The notes under the pieces were generated by a model, which made no database searches, was not told the DNA's origin, and saw nothing but the letters and a program-made list of their open reading frames with translations. Shown here piece after piece: positions 44,495-55,532 of a stretch of 64,000 nucleotides of DNA; positions within the stretch are counted from its first letter, which is position 1; every line of letters starts with the position of its first letter. This stretch comes from Conoideocrella luteorostrata (Eukaryota > Ascomycota > Sordariomycetes > Hypocreales > Clavicipitaceae), in assembly GCA_032433595.1 (NCBI GenBank), contig JASWJB010000045.1, forward strand, positions 62,001 to 126,000, in the 5' to 3' direction. The translations under genes and the position numbers were made by a program.

Positions 44495-46730
44495 GCTTCT
44501 AAAAGTACATATTTTTACAATGTAGATTTTTTGGTATAGATGTTTGCACATATGAGTTAGGATGGCTTGAATCAATATCTTAAGGCATTGAGTTTCGCAA
44601 CCTTGTCTGAAGAATTCGCTCACACGAAGCATACACAACCCCCGAGGCTAGAACTACATACATAACAAAAGATGCAGGCATATGCTTTCTGCAACACTGT
44701 CGTCGGGAGATGAGTTCGGTCGTACGGACGGAGGCTCCGGTCCCGGTGGAGGGCCACTTGCGACTCCGCTGCCAGTTCGTGCCACTGTAATCCATAGCTA
44801 CCAAGTACCCACACCAAGTACCCATAACGTTCCCCCGCCCTCCTGATTATGCTTGGTAACTACCTCGCCAATCTTAGTCGGCAATGTCAGTAGCACCTAT
44901 TGTACTTGTACTGCCACTGGAACACTTTGTTCGATAGAACGCTGGAATTTGGTTACTTTGGTGCGGTAATTAAATTCTAATCCGTGGGTACTGAGGGAGC
45001 AGTTGGCTACGAACCTGAATGATTATATCTGCTTTGCCTTGTTTTCATGACGGCGGCCAAACCTATCAATGGGTGAGGTCACTTGAGCGAGACATTATCA
45101 GGCGGTCATCCGATCTCTTGGCCAAAACTGCCCGGCCGGCAGAGAAGGGCTGGGCAGGTTCTACAGGGTGCGGACCGCGTTGTACTAGCCGCCTGGGCCA
45201 TCCATTCCCATTGCACTCCGTACGTACGGAGTAACTAACCACGTTGTACCCGAAGGCTGCTCATGCGGGGGACAGTTTAACTGAGCCATTTCGTCCATAT
45301 TGTCCAATTGACCCTTTCAATTCGAACGGCCACCACAGATGTAATTAAAGCTTATTATTAATAAAATCTATTACCTAAATAGCTATTTAAGCTATATAAT
45401 AATTTTTATTTTATTTTATTTTTTTTTTTTTAAAATCTTGTTTTTGGTCGCTAAGGCATTAATCTCTTGCGGAGTTAATGCTACCTCGATGGCTCAGTTA
45501 AACTGTCCCCCGCTTGTTGCTGCAGTAGCGAACTAAACGGCGCGCAAATAAATGGTCATCCAGGTCCTTGGGCCCCCCTGCAACTGGCATTGCAAACAGT
45601 GGCGCCCCCCACAAAGAATACTTCCGGAACCCACAGTTCGCAATGCTCGCTTGCCACTTGCTCACTTTTCTGTTCCTTGTTCCTTTCGGCCCCGCCTCGC
45701 TCAAAGCGACACCGAACGAGACGGACAATTGAAAAGCGGTGATCGTATCAGCGTGAAGGTAATTATCAGCGAGAGCGGCACGTGGGTGAGTCGATTCGCT
45801 GCCGTGACAATTGTCGGAGGATGGGCTTCGCACAATTCATGCTCAATTTCATGCTCCTATCGCATGCTTTCCTATTGCACGGCATCTTGGTATAACTACC
45901 ATGAGCAGAGCACTTGGACATACATTGTGTCTTGTGTACGGAGAACTCCGTACGGAGTACTGTATTTGCGGTACTTTCCGGAGCTCGCTTGGTGGATGCA
46001 TGAGGCGGGCAAGACAGGAAGGAGGTGAAGTGCAGTACTAGTAATACAGCAGTGACTCGTGAGCGGTTGAGTTGCCGCGTTGAGTTACCGCGCCTGTAAA
46101 GATGTCTGTCAATTTGACGTGTGCTCTCCGCAGTGGTCATCAATCCAGTAAGGCCATCAAGTCAACCACCACCTTGCCACCGCACTAACTAGTACACGGT
46201 ACACCCTGGACACCGTCGCTAGGCCGCTCGCCAGTAAGTGCTTGCTTGTGCCAGTTGACCACCTGAAGTTGACAGGCAATCTTGACCCTGCCCACGTGCA
46301 CCGACACTTGGCCATCACCAGGACCGTAGTTATGTGGACGCAATTGTAACGAATGCTTTTATTCGATTTTATATGTACCACGTATCACCACGGGCCCTGA
46401 TGCCAACCGCCAGTCGCGACATCAGACGAACAATTCCTGTGAACCCGTTGACCCTCTCATCGGCCAGAACACGACGGGTGACATGGTCGACCTCAGGAGC
46501 GTTATTTCCATGACCTCAAGTACTACGTGAGGTATTTCTAACGACTGCATTCATCATTTTCACATTGCCGATTCATGTTTGACAGCTGGAAAAATAAAAA
46601 TAAAAAATAAAAAAACCAAAAAGCTTCACCAAAGTTAGAGGGAAACTTTCACGGGATCAACATACGAACGGTAGCTTCAGACCACACAGCCTCCCCACGG
46701 CATAAAGGTTTGCGTCTTCGTCTCGGCGCC
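44495..46730. other. Gene-free region with a MITE
   Basis: Apart from the MITE at 45265-45513, no gene is supported. Exact TACGGAGTA copies occur at 45225 and 45951; the first sits in a larger palindrome (ACTCCGTACGTACGGAGT) only about 35 bases left of the MITE. The open frames at 45498-46143 overlap on both strands and have no family features. Confidence 0.55.
45265..45513. mobile_element. MITE with perfect 25-bp terminal inverted repeats
   Basis: A 249-base non-coding element. Its first 25 bases (starting GCGGGGGACAGTTTAACT) are the exact reverse complement of its last 25 (ending AGTTAAACTGTCCCCCGC). The interior is A/T-rich with a poly-T run (45418-45432). No open frame is present, so it would depend on a transposase in trans. 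A decayed sister copy is at 50976-51209. No clear target-site duplication is visible. Confidence 0.92.
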
Positions 46731-47567
46731 ATGACAAATTCTAAAAGTCCTCACTTGACTCGCTTTCTTTCCGACTTTACTCTTGGATTCTCTGATGGCT
46801 TGACTGTCCCCTTTGCCCTCACGGCAGGACTCAGCTCGCTGGGCCAGGCCCACACCGTCATTTATGCCGGCCTTGCCGAGTTATGTGCTGGAAGCATCAG
46901 CATGGGTATCGGCGGTTACTTGTCTGCCTTGGATGAAGTTCCTGCACCGACTACGCACAGAGACGGGCTGGCGAGCAATGGCGACGATGAAGAACTGAGG
47001 GGAATGTTGCGCGATGGAGACTCGAGAGACTCGCGTGGCAGCATAAGCGACAACGTGGACGAGAAGGAAGAGGAAGAGGGGTCGCAGGAAGACATCATTC
47101 GAACTCATCTTGAGCCTCTGGCGCTGCCAAACACAATAATGCTGGAAGTTCTCACCACAATTAGAAATCGTCCGGGCGGAGTTGGCCGCGCCACTTACCG
47201 TTTGCAACAGCAACACCACCACCGCCGTGACGCTGTGTCAGAGACAGCGGCGGACAAGCTCCCAATTTGGCCGGTTACCTCGGGTCTGTCCATCTCACTG
47301 GGGTATGTCGTTGGTGGCATCATCCCCCTCTTTCCGTACTTTTTTGCTTCCACCGTCGGCAAAGGCTTGCAATGGAGTATCGCAATGTGCTTGATTGCTC
47401 TTATGGCGTTTGGCTCTGGAAAGAGCTGGGTGCTCCGTGGGGAGGATAGAAGCTTGAGGAGGAGCCTGTGGGAGGGTTTCCAGATGCTCATCTTGGGCAG
47501 TCTAGCTGCCGGGGCTGCAGTGCTCTGCGTGAATCTTGTGGGAGCAGGCTCGAAACCAGGCCCATGA
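46731..47567 (+). CDS. CCC1/VIT1-family metal transporter
   Basis: Intronless, 278 residues from the ATG at 46731 (MTNSKSPHLTRFLSDFTLGF). The opening DFTLGFSDGLTVPFALTAGL is the hallmark first membrane segment of vacuolar iron/manganese transporters (yeast Ccc1, plant VIT1), followed by a second span (HTVIYAGLAELCAGSISMGI with GGYLSA). Three further hydrophobic segments lie near residues 180-275 (SGLSISLGYVVGGIIPLFPY; CLIALMAFG; LILGSLAAGAAVLCVNLVG), giving five in total. A long acidic loop (about residues 70-150) corresponds to the cytoplasmic metal-binding insertion of the family. It would move Fe2+ or Mn2+ into the vacuole or an endomembrane store. Confidence 0.9.
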   Translation: MTNSKSPHLTRFLSDFTLGFSDGLTVPFALTAGLSSLGQAHTVIYAGLAELCAGSISMGIGGYLSALDEVPAPTTHRDGLASNGDDEELRGMLRDGDSRDSRGSISDNVDEKEEEEGSQEDIIRTHLEPLALPNTIMLEVLTTIRNRPGGVGRATYRLQQQHHHRRDAVSETAADKLPIWPVTSGLSISLGYVVGGIIPLFPYFFASTVGKGLQWSIAMCLIALMAFGSGKSWVLRGEDRSLRRSLWEGFQMLILGSLAAGAAVLCVNLVGAGSKPGP

Positions 47568-48254
47568 GACCGACGTAGTTTCGTTCGATTTGATTTGACT
47601 TGCACGGAGTTTCGGTAGCATTAGTTAGCGTGGCGTCTGGGTACACATAACATAGCAGCAGTATTGTCGTATGTACCATTCAATTAAATGTATTAATTCT
47701 CAAACGAAAGTTCCTCTAGTAATCAATGGCCTGTTGAGCCGAAATAGATTGAAATGATCGATCCGATCACGGGGAATTGTTAATGTTGCCTATGCGCAGC
47801 AACATTCACTGGGATGACGGCCGTGGCAAGCTTCTGTGATTCAAAGCCCAGTAGAACGAATGGTGGTACAAGCTTTAGTCGCCGGTGAATACTCTTGGCC
47901 GATCGTTGTTCACCGTGACAATCAATACCGAATCACGGTTTTGGAAATGTTTCTTCCCCCCCATGAACAGCATTCTCATGTATTCGGAAAACGTACTCTA
48001 TAAGTAGTCCTACATAATGTCCGCTCTTTCAATCCCATGTCGGAGTCCAGTGGATGTAAATCCGATGCTTCGCGACCTGCCCATCAAAAGCTTTGGCCCA
48101 AGAAGCATATCGTGCGGAAGAAGATATAGCATCGTATAATGTAAGCCCAGTTCTATATTCCCAAGACAATCTAAATGACGATAGGCCCTTGCTAATACAA
48201 AACAGAAGCTGTCGTCGCTGCCGTATACTCCATAACTTTAACGTCGTTGACACA
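47568..48254. other. Intergenic region, nothing recognised
   Basis: 3' region of the transporter and upstream region of the acidic orphan gene. The orphan's frame stays open 54 codons upstream of its proposed ATG. No repeat or RNA gene was recognised. Confidence 0.45.
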
Positions 48255-48833
48255 ATGTCTCATACGTCAGAACCAACGGACGACACGAGCCCAGTTGAAG
48301 ACCAACAAGCCGCATTCCACCAACTCCGCCAGCAAATGATCCAGGACATCCTCAGCACGGAAGCAATATCCTACACGCAGAGTTTCCTGGAACAACTTGA
48401 CTTGAATGCCGGCATTGTGCCCTATATCGACGATGCCACAGCGCAAATGGTTTCGTCCGGACCGTTCTTCGACCAGATGACTCTCTGCGAAGATGTACGC
48501 CGCGCCCCATCAGAGTGCTACGAGGAGCAATGGACTGTGCTGGACAGACTTGCGGATTGGAACGAATACCCGGCCGCGTTGGAGGCGGTGAACGGGGGGG
48601 TTGGGCGGGATAAGGAAGAGGTGCGGGCGGCGGTGGAGGCTACATACAGTTATGAGCTGGGGTTGATATTGTTTGGGGGGGCGGATGAACGGCCGGTAGA
48701 GATTGTTCTGGATGGGGAATTGGCGGATGTGGACGTTGAGGATATGTTTGTTTTGGATTGGGGGGATGAGGCGTGGGAGGGTATTTTGGAGGGCTCGTGG
48801 GAGTTTCAGTTTGATGGGGTGAATACATCGTGA
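48255..48833 (+). CDS. Acidic orphan protein
   Basis: Intronless frame with a proposed ATG at 48255 (MSHTSEPTDDTSPVEDQQAA), 192 residues. No recognised domain. The middle is helical (QLRQQMIQDILSTEAISYTQ) and the C-terminal third is strongly acidic with several Trp (VLDWGDEAWEGILEGSWEFQ). No signal peptide or membrane span. The third codon positions of the last 250 bases are very G-rich, unlike the first half. It ends about 110 bases before a repeat copy (48946). Possibly lineage-specific. Confidence 0.55.
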   Translation: MSHTSEPTDDTSPVEDQQAAFHQLRQQMIQDILSTEAISYTQSFLEQLDLNAGIVPYIDDATAQMVSSGPFFDQMTLCEDVRRAPSECYEEQWTVLDRLADWNEYPAALEAVNGGVGRDKEEVRAAVEATYSYELGLILFGGADERPVEIVLDGELADVDVEDMFVLDWGDEAWEGILEGSWEFQFDGVNTS

Positions 48834-48945
48834 GTGAGATTTGATGTTGCTGCGGATGGGGTTTATGGAGAGAGACGGGGAGAGTGAATTGGCAAGAATG
48901 AAAGTATGTTGTCGGAAAGTATTTTAGTTTATTATGATAATGTGT

Positions 48946-49075
48946 AATAATGCCTGGTATTGCTGGTCATTGTTCTCCGGCAGGGTACAGCCGGCATTTA
49001 ACGGATTTTTCATTATGAAATAAGTCCATGAGGAACAACAAACAAACTTAATTTTTTTTAAAACACAATGTGTAA
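48946..49075 (+). repeat. Third copy of the segment C left end
   Basis: The string TTCTCCGGCAGGGTACAGCC, then GGCATTTAA and AATAAGTCCATGAGG, repeats the left part of segment C at 22930-23000 with few differences. It is followed by different sequence, including an imperfect inverted pair GCTGGGAAA (49100) / TTTCCCAGC (49208). Confidence 0.8.
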
Positions 49076-49529
49076 TGCCGGCGTCTGTAAGTGTAACTAA
49101 CAGCTGGGAAAATGAGACTACTTGAGTATCATAAGACTCATAACTACACGTGGAGAGTGAACGGCCTCTCACTGCGCCATTTTTGGTGCAAAGAGGGTTT
49201 TTAATGCAGTTTCCCAGCATGGCGCTTCAAAGCTTGACTCGGAGGACTGGAGTAAAATGAATTGTTTCAAGTTCTTAAGCGACGGGCTGTATCCTAACTT
49301 GCGTTCGTGTATCTGTGGTCTCACAACCACCTGGTGGTTCGCTATACTCCGCGAGCGGGCTGACTCACTTACATGGAGTCATCCCCAAACCATCATAAAC
49401 CGCTATCAACATCGACTCTCATCATCCCCCACGCCGCCTAGATATTTTCAAACGTACTAAAGAGTCCCATGTCTAAACATTAGCAGCAGCAACAGCAACC
49501 ATCCAATCCGGCTTCATAGCCAAGCAGCC
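49076..49529. other. Upstream region of the acetyltransferase gene
   Basis: No gene is recognised. The imperfect inverted pair GCTGGGAAA/TTTCCCAGC spaced by about 100 bases may be the ends of a small inserted element; without a second copy it stays unproven. Confidence 0.4.
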
Positions 49530-50171
49530 ATGGCCCCTCCCAGCAGGATACTCGCATCGCCCAACCCACCATCTGCATCCCCCGGCACGGTGCTCCTCCA
49601 AACCCAGCGCCTCATCCTGCGTCGCTACCTGCCGTCCGATGCAGAAGCCGTGTCCACCGCAGCAAACCATCCACAAATAGCCGCCAGCATGACCGACAGG
49701 TTCCCCTCTCCGTACACCATCCAAGACGCCGAGGACTTCATCGCCAACGGCGGCAAGGGCGCAGCCGATCCATGCTATCCCACCCACGCGGCCATCCTGC
49801 TCAGGCCCGGTACGGACGAGAACCGCTCCTCCTCCGAGCCCACCATAATAGGTGGGATTGGATTCAGGTTCCTCGACGACGTGAGGTACAGGACGTGGGT
49901 GCTGGGCTATTTCATCACGCCGTCCGCGTGGGGGAAGGGGTATGCCACCGAGGCGGTTGCGGCGGCGGTGCGGTGGACGTTCGAGACGTGGCCTGGTTTG
50001 TGTAGAGTAGAAGCGGAGGCGTATGCTTCGAACCTGGCGAGCGTGAGGGTGTTGGAGAAGAGCGGGTTCAGGAGAGAGGGCGTGCGGAGGCGTGCGGTTG
50101 AGAAGAATGGGGTGGTCATGGATGAGATTGCTTTGGCGGCCGTGAGGGCTGATCTAGGGATGGAGAAGTGA
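49530..50171 (+). CDS. GNAT-family N-acetyltransferase (RimJ/RimL type)
   Basis: Intronless, 213 residues. After a ~20-residue Pro/Ser-rich start the fold opens with VLLQTQRLILRRYLPSDAEA, the usual beginning of the RimJ/RimL branch. Motif A, which binds the acetyl-CoA pyrophosphate, is seen as TPSAWGKGYATEAVAAAVRW; the C-terminal part has VEAEAYASNLASVRVLEKSG, also standard. The family transfers acetyl groups from acetyl-CoA to amines of proteins or small molecules. The substrate cannot be inferred. Length fits a single GNAT domain. The antisense frame over the same DNA is a shadow of its GC-rich codons. Confidence 0.9.
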   Translation: MAPPSRILASPNPPSASPGTVLLQTQRLILRRYLPSDAEAVSTAANHPQIAASMTDRFPSPYTIQDAEDFIANGGKGAADPCYPTHAAILLRPGTDENRSSSEPTIIGGIGFRFLDDVRYRTWVLGYFITPSAWGKGYATEAVAAAVRWTFETWPGLCRVEAEAYASNLASVRVLEKSGFRREGVRRRAVEKNGVVMDEIALAAVRADLGMEK

Positions 50172-50975
50172 CGGTGTGAATTGGTTGTTGATTTTGTAGC
50201 TCTGATGACTATTCCTTGAATACGGTCCCGAATTGAAGACATGTGGCGGAGTGGTCAAGTCTTCTACTTTTCTACGCACCCTCCTTTTTTCCCTTACCTT
50301 ATTGTATCTTGTAGGTTAAACACATCTGCTCGCATATTATAACGACATATGACGTTGCCTTTTCTTCTGTGTCGTTCAAACCTATTTTTATAATTGCAAT
50401 CACTTACATGACAACCCGGAGCGCTGTGTGATAGATAGCAGCAGCATTTGGACATGTTTACAATACTGGCTATTTTGCGAGTTTACAAAGTGAATGCACA
50501 GTCTTAACGAAAATGGACGATAGAGCTACTAATACTTAATTCAAGCATATATATCGTAGGAGTCACCCACAAAATCTGTTGGGCAAGCGGAGAGAGGCAG
50601 AGGTGGTTTCCCCCACCAGCCGTTACAATACAAGAAGCCGCGAGTCAACTGGGTGAAGCCCTCTGGTAGTCGGATATGCTTTCGAATCTAGCAGAACGAT
50701 ATCAATCAGGTTGCCGCCACGGCCTTTCACAGTTGTGCGGTGGCTCGAAAGGAAGCCTAGTCTGGCAAAAGAGCATCGTTTACTCCGCTCCTAGATAGCA
50801 GTAGCAGGAAAAGTTTGAGAGGAAGAATAAGCCATCTCGCAAAGGACTTTCGTAACTTTTCTCTGAAAGTCTGTACGACTACGCATGCCATATTATTTTC
50901 AATTCACAAGCGTATAAATAAGTAAACGCCTGAGGGACTGGCATATAAAACTAGCGGATTGCAGCCAAACATGCG
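50172..50975. other. Intergenic region, nothing recognised
   Basis: 3' region of the acetyltransferase gene and sequence up to the decayed MITE. No coding frame, RNA gene or repeat was recognised. Confidence 0.45.
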
Positions 50976-51209
50976 GCGGGGGACAGTTTAATTGAGCCAT
51001 TTCGTCCACATTGTCCAATTGACCCTTTCAATTCGAACGGCCACCACAGATGCAATTAAAGCTTATTATTAATAAAACCTATTACCTAAATAGCCAACTA
51101 AGCTATATAATAGTTATGCTTTTTTTTTTTTTTTTTTAATCTTGTTTTTGGTCGCTAAGGCATTATCTCTTGCGGAGTTAATGCCACCTCGACGACTCAG
51201 TTCAAAGTC
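50976..51209. mobile_element. Decayed second MITE copy
   Basis: Nearly the same sequence as 45265-45513 (GCGGGGGACAGTTTAATT; TTTCGTCCACATTGTCCAAT; AAAGCTTATTATTAATAAAA; TCTTGTTTTTGGTCGCTAAG), with a longer poly-T run. Its left end is intact apart from one change, but the right inverted repeat has decayed (GACTCAGTTCAAAGTCTTGG in place of GGCTCAGTTAAACTGTCCCC). It ends about 255 bases before the complex I gene's ATG. Confidence 0.88.
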
Positions 51210-51464
51210 TTGGGTGTAACTAATGTCCTGACCATGATTGGCTCGCATCCGCGCAAAAATAATGGCCCGAACCCACTCCGTGAACCCACCGCGAGTTCAC
51301 CACAGCTGCCCCGAATCCTTGACGAGCAGCTTCGGGATAGGACGGGCCATCATCAACACGACGATTTCTCCTCAACCCACGAGCCATTGACCCCGAGCAA
51401 GAGGCTCTCCAGGAGGCTCTCCAGCATATCCTCTTGCTTCCGCCACCCTCTCCGCTCTATTCCA

Positions 51465-53039
51465 ATGGCTTCCTCTTTGCAGAGACTCGCTGGCCGAGGC
51501 GCCAAGCGTCTGACTCTACGGCCATCAACATCACATCTTGCTGCTCGCCCTTTCTCGTCGACATGTCTTCGGAAATACGCCGCTCCCGAGCCCATGGGCA
51601 CCAGACTTGTCCCCGTCGATGACGATTTTGCGCACCCGAGCGACCCCTACGGCACTTCCAAGGTCCTTCCCGGCGCCACGAAAAAGTCGCGCGAGAACTC
51701 GGTCGAGGATCGCAAAGTCAGACACTACACTGTCAACTTTGGTCCTCAGCATCCTGCTGCCCACGGTGTGCTTCGACTTATTCTCGAGCTTAACGGCGAA
51801 GAAATCATCCGTGCCGACCCTCACGTCGGTCTGCTTCATCGAGGTACCGAGAAGCTGATCGAGTACAAGTCCTATCTTCAAGCTCTTCCATACTTCGACC
51901 GATTGGACTACGTTTCAATGATGACCAATGAGCAGTGCTTCGCCCTCGCTGTCGAGAAGTTGCTTAATATTGAAATCCCCGACCGCGCCAAGTATATTCG
52001 AACTCTGTTTGGAGAAATTACCAGAATCCTGAACCATCTTATGTCTGTTTTGTCGCACGCTATGGATGTTGGCGCTCTGACGCCTTTCCTGTGGGGTTTT
52101 GAAGAACGAGAGAAGCTCATGGTGTGTACAAATCTGGAGAAGGACCTACTTCTTTCTCCCCATATAGTCCGAGCATTGCAAAAGCTAACTCTCCTCGATG
52201 TAGGAATTCTATGAGCGTGTATCTGGCGCTCGTCTCCACGCCGCGTATGTCCGTCCCGGTGGTGTTCATCAGGACATCCCCGTTGGTCTGTTGGACGACA
52301 TCTACCAGTGGGCGACTCAATTCGGTGACCGTATCGACGAAACTGAGGAAATGCTCACTGACAACCGTATCTGGGTCGAGCGACTGAGAGGAGTGGGTGT
52401 AGTTTCTGCTGCCGATGCCCTGAACCTCTCTTTCACCGGCGTCATGCTCCGAGGCTCTGGTGTTCCTTGGGATATCCGAAAGAGCCAGCCTTATGACGCT
52501 TATGACAAAGTCGAGTTCGACGTTCCCGTCGGTAAGAATGGTGATTGCTACGATCGCTACCTCTGCCGAATGGAGGAGTTCCGCCAGTCCCTCCGTATCA
52601 TTCACCAGTGCTTGAACCAGATGCCAGCCGGCCCTGTCCGCGTCGAGGACTACAAGGTGTCTCCTCCACCCCGTACCGCCATGAAGGAGAACATGGAGGC
52701 ACTAATTCACCACTTCCTTCTGTACACCAAGGGCTACGCCGTGCCCCCCGGCGAAACCTACTCCGTCATCGAGGCCCCCAAGGGCGAGATGGGTGTTTAC
52801 GTGGTCTCTGACGGCAGCGAACGTCCTTATAGATGCCACATCCGTGCTCCTGGTTTCGCTCACTTGGGTGGGTTCGATCATGTCGCCAAGGGTCATTTGC
52901 TGGCCGATGCTGTCGCCGTAATTGGTACCATGGATTTGGTGTTTGGTAAGTCTTCATGAACACCAGCTCCCAGCCATGCATGCTCTTTGTAAAATGTCTC
53001 GTTGTGCTAACAAGTTACGTAGGTGAGGTCGATCGGTAA
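51465..53039 (+). CDS. nuo-49: NADH:ubiquinone oxidoreductase 49-kDa subunit (complex I)
   Basis: Three exons, 51465-52121, 52204-52945 and 53023-53039, give 471 residues; the last exon encodes only the end of a Gly codon and E-V-D-R. The start [20 protein letters not shown] is an Arg/Ser-rich mitochondrial presequence. Diagnostic segments: [67 protein letters not shown] and [15 protein letters not shown]. The protein is the nuclear-encoded counterpart of bacterial NuoD, lining the quinone pocket in the matrix arm. The reading frame is open 85 codons upstream, reaching the MITE remnant, but that part lacks an ATG giving a better presequence and is probably leader. Convergent with coq6. Confidence 0.95.
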
Positions 53040-53304
53040 AACCATTCAGGAAGATAGAAAGAAAATGTCGATTAGGATTTCCCTTTGTCTGTAGTCATAG
53101 CTGGCTGGAGAACCCGTAAATACTCCATAGAAGTCTTTTTTTTTTAGAGCCATCCACCATTGTGCCACGCGAATGATGCATTAGTGTGAAATAATAGGAC
53201 ATCGACATGATTGACATGTGATTTGCAACTATGATATTAGTGTTTTGGTTTTATTACAAATTGAAATCTACACTTTATTTTTACATGACTTCATATGTGC
53301 CGTT

Positions 53305-54847
53305 TTATACAATTTTGGTCCCTGAACCAGATGCTTGCTCCATGAAGAACTTCTTCAACGGCGACAAGGCATTGACAGCCTGCAATCCGATAGATCGAAG
53401 ACCGACTAAAGGTCCACTTTCGACAGAGTAAATCTTATGAAGTTTATCGCACACGCCGAGAATGACATGGTTGGCGGCGTATCGTTCGCTATTGTAGCTG
53501 TCCAGCGATAGCTGAGTCCCCAGATCTTGTCCATGAGACACGGCGTCCTCAATGGTCTTGACCAGGCTCTGCACATCGCCCTGTCCCTGGTTCAGACCTT
53601 GTCCAGCTAGAGGGTGAATGGTGTGGGCGGCGTCCCCGATGAGGGCAACACGTTCTCCAATGTAGGTATCAGCGTGGCGGAGTTTCAGGGGGAACGAGGC
53701 AATCGAGCCTTCTTGCACCCCAACAGCGGTTTGTGGGACAGATTCAGAATCCACAGGGGTGTGTTGAATCCTCCAGTCGTATTCCTCCGCTTGGCCCTCC
53801 GTCTGTGTATGCATGTAGCCAAGGTCGACCGGGCTTAAACGGAATGCAGCATTGACCGTGGCAATGAAGTCCTTGGGAGACAGCCTCTTCAGCAGAGCGG
53901 CATTCTCGGGCGTGGTGGACCATACAAGCGTGGCATGGTTTCCAGGCAGTGGGAGCATGGCAACAGGACCGGTTGGCAAGAATCTCTGGTAGGCAATCTT
54001 GCTGAACTGACCTCCCCACCCCTCGCCTTCAATCTGCAGCGTCGCAACGAGGCCGTGTCTGCCGTAGTCCCAACCGCGGCTTTCGATTCCGGCAAACGAC
54101 CGCACAGGACTGTTGGCACCATCAGCTCCAACGAGGAGGCGAGCCGCTAGAGATTGTCCACTTGATAAGTGGACGACCGGCCATTCTCGAAGGTCCATAT
54201 CCTCCGTCTCTTCTCCTAGACCAATCTTGTCCACCTTGGAATTATCGAAGATACTGACGCCTCCCAATTCATTGATTCGACTCAGAAGCCCTGACGTCAG
54301 GTTCAAATTCTCCGTCATATAAGCAATGGTTTTGCTTGGGCCCGAACCCGCTGGCCAGTCGAATTCGATACGTGCGCCTGTGACGCCGTCCCAAACCTGC
54401 ATTTCGTGAAAGTCTTGGATTCGATCGCGCTTCATGTGTGACCATGCGCCGATGGCGTTGAGATAATGTGCTGACGTGGGCGTCAACGAGCTGCAGCGAT
54501 TTGAGAATTGTGTTGGTGGTAGAGAGAGTGTGGCTGTCTTGGAGAGGTCCTGAGCTTCGATGAGCGCAACTCGGAGCCTGGAAGTAACGGGGCTAGCACC
54601 TGGGATTGAGGTCAGGATTGAGGATTGATAACAGTTTCGCTCATAGGTTAGGAGCATGCATACGAAGGGCGGCAAGCAGACTGAGCCCAGCTGGGCCGCC
54701 TCCCACACAGACAACGTCGTATATGTCGTCTTTGGAGGTGGAATATGATCGCTTCCATTGTCGGTGAACTGCTCGGGAACAGCTTTTGCAGGTAAAACAT
54801 GATGTTGATAGTAGCCTTCGCGCCCCCGCCATCGTGATGTTCGACAT
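53305..54847 (-). CDS. coq6: Ubiquinone biosynthesis monooxygenase COQ6
   Basis: Two exons, 54847-54664 and 54599-53305, give 492 residues; the 64-base intron splits an Arg codon (AALR|ASPVTSRLR). The N-terminus is Ser/Arg/Cys-rich without acidic residues, a mitochondrial presequence. FAD-binding motif DVVCVGGGPAGLSLLAAL is at about 44-60, the DG motif is LLVGADGANSPVR, and the second FAD motif is ALIGDAAHTIHPLAGQGLNQ near 380. COQ6 is the flavin monooxygenase for ring C5 hydroxylation of ubiquinone precursors at the matrix face of the inner membrane. An in-frame ATG at 54832 and one at 54943 are alternative starts; all give basic leaders. Confidence 0.95.
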
Positions 54848-55532
54848 AATTGCGCACCTGGCGATGGACGCAGCAGGAGTCAAAGAGAGGAAGAACTTAT
54901 TTGTAACAGAGCTCCGAAGGTTGGACGACATTACATTATGCAAAGCTTCGACCTTCAGTAACTTTGGAGTACTAGTAGTACTCCGTAGTTAACTAGGTAC
55001 TGACAGGGGTCTGTTAGTGGGAAGCATTCTTTGCCCCGCCACAGGTGGCTCGTAGGTATCAGCCACACTCCTGCACTGACGACATTCATGTTATCTGGCC
55101 CAGTTGCCACAGACAACGGCGCTATATACCCTCAGTGGATACTGAACCTTTGAGCAACAACATTCGATGTGTGGTATTGACGACTTTCCATCTCTGGCAT
55201 CCTTGTAATAACGTTTAAGAGCCGTAGTGCGCGCTGTTTTTATGCACTCGTGCTTCAAGAGCCTCTCCATCAGAGGGTCGTCGTTCCTGCGACCTGCTTG
55301 ACCACCTGCTTCTCCCTGCAAGCCACGGGTCGACCCAGCTGCGGCCTGGTATCCTCGGCTTCTGCGTTGGTCTGTCTCACCAGCGCAATCTCTCGCATTC
55401 CTCAGTGGACCTCAGCCGCGATAGTTCCCTACCTTCCATCACGTTTCGGCATCTGCGATCCTCTAGCTCACTCTGGGGTTTGATTTAAAACAAAAAAAAA
55501 GTTCAACATCATCGTCATCCATCAATCTCATC
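54848..55532. promoter_or_regulatory. Divergent promoter region, coq6 and src1
   Basis: About 680 bases serving two divergent genes. One exact TACTCCGTA at 54979 and a poly-A run just before the src1 leader (55490-55500). No further element identified. Confidence 0.45.

Noticed and set aside
51210..51464. An upstream extension of the complex I subunit starting next to the MITE
   Set aside because: It begins without an ATG, and the ATG at 51465 gives a proper mitochondrial presequence.
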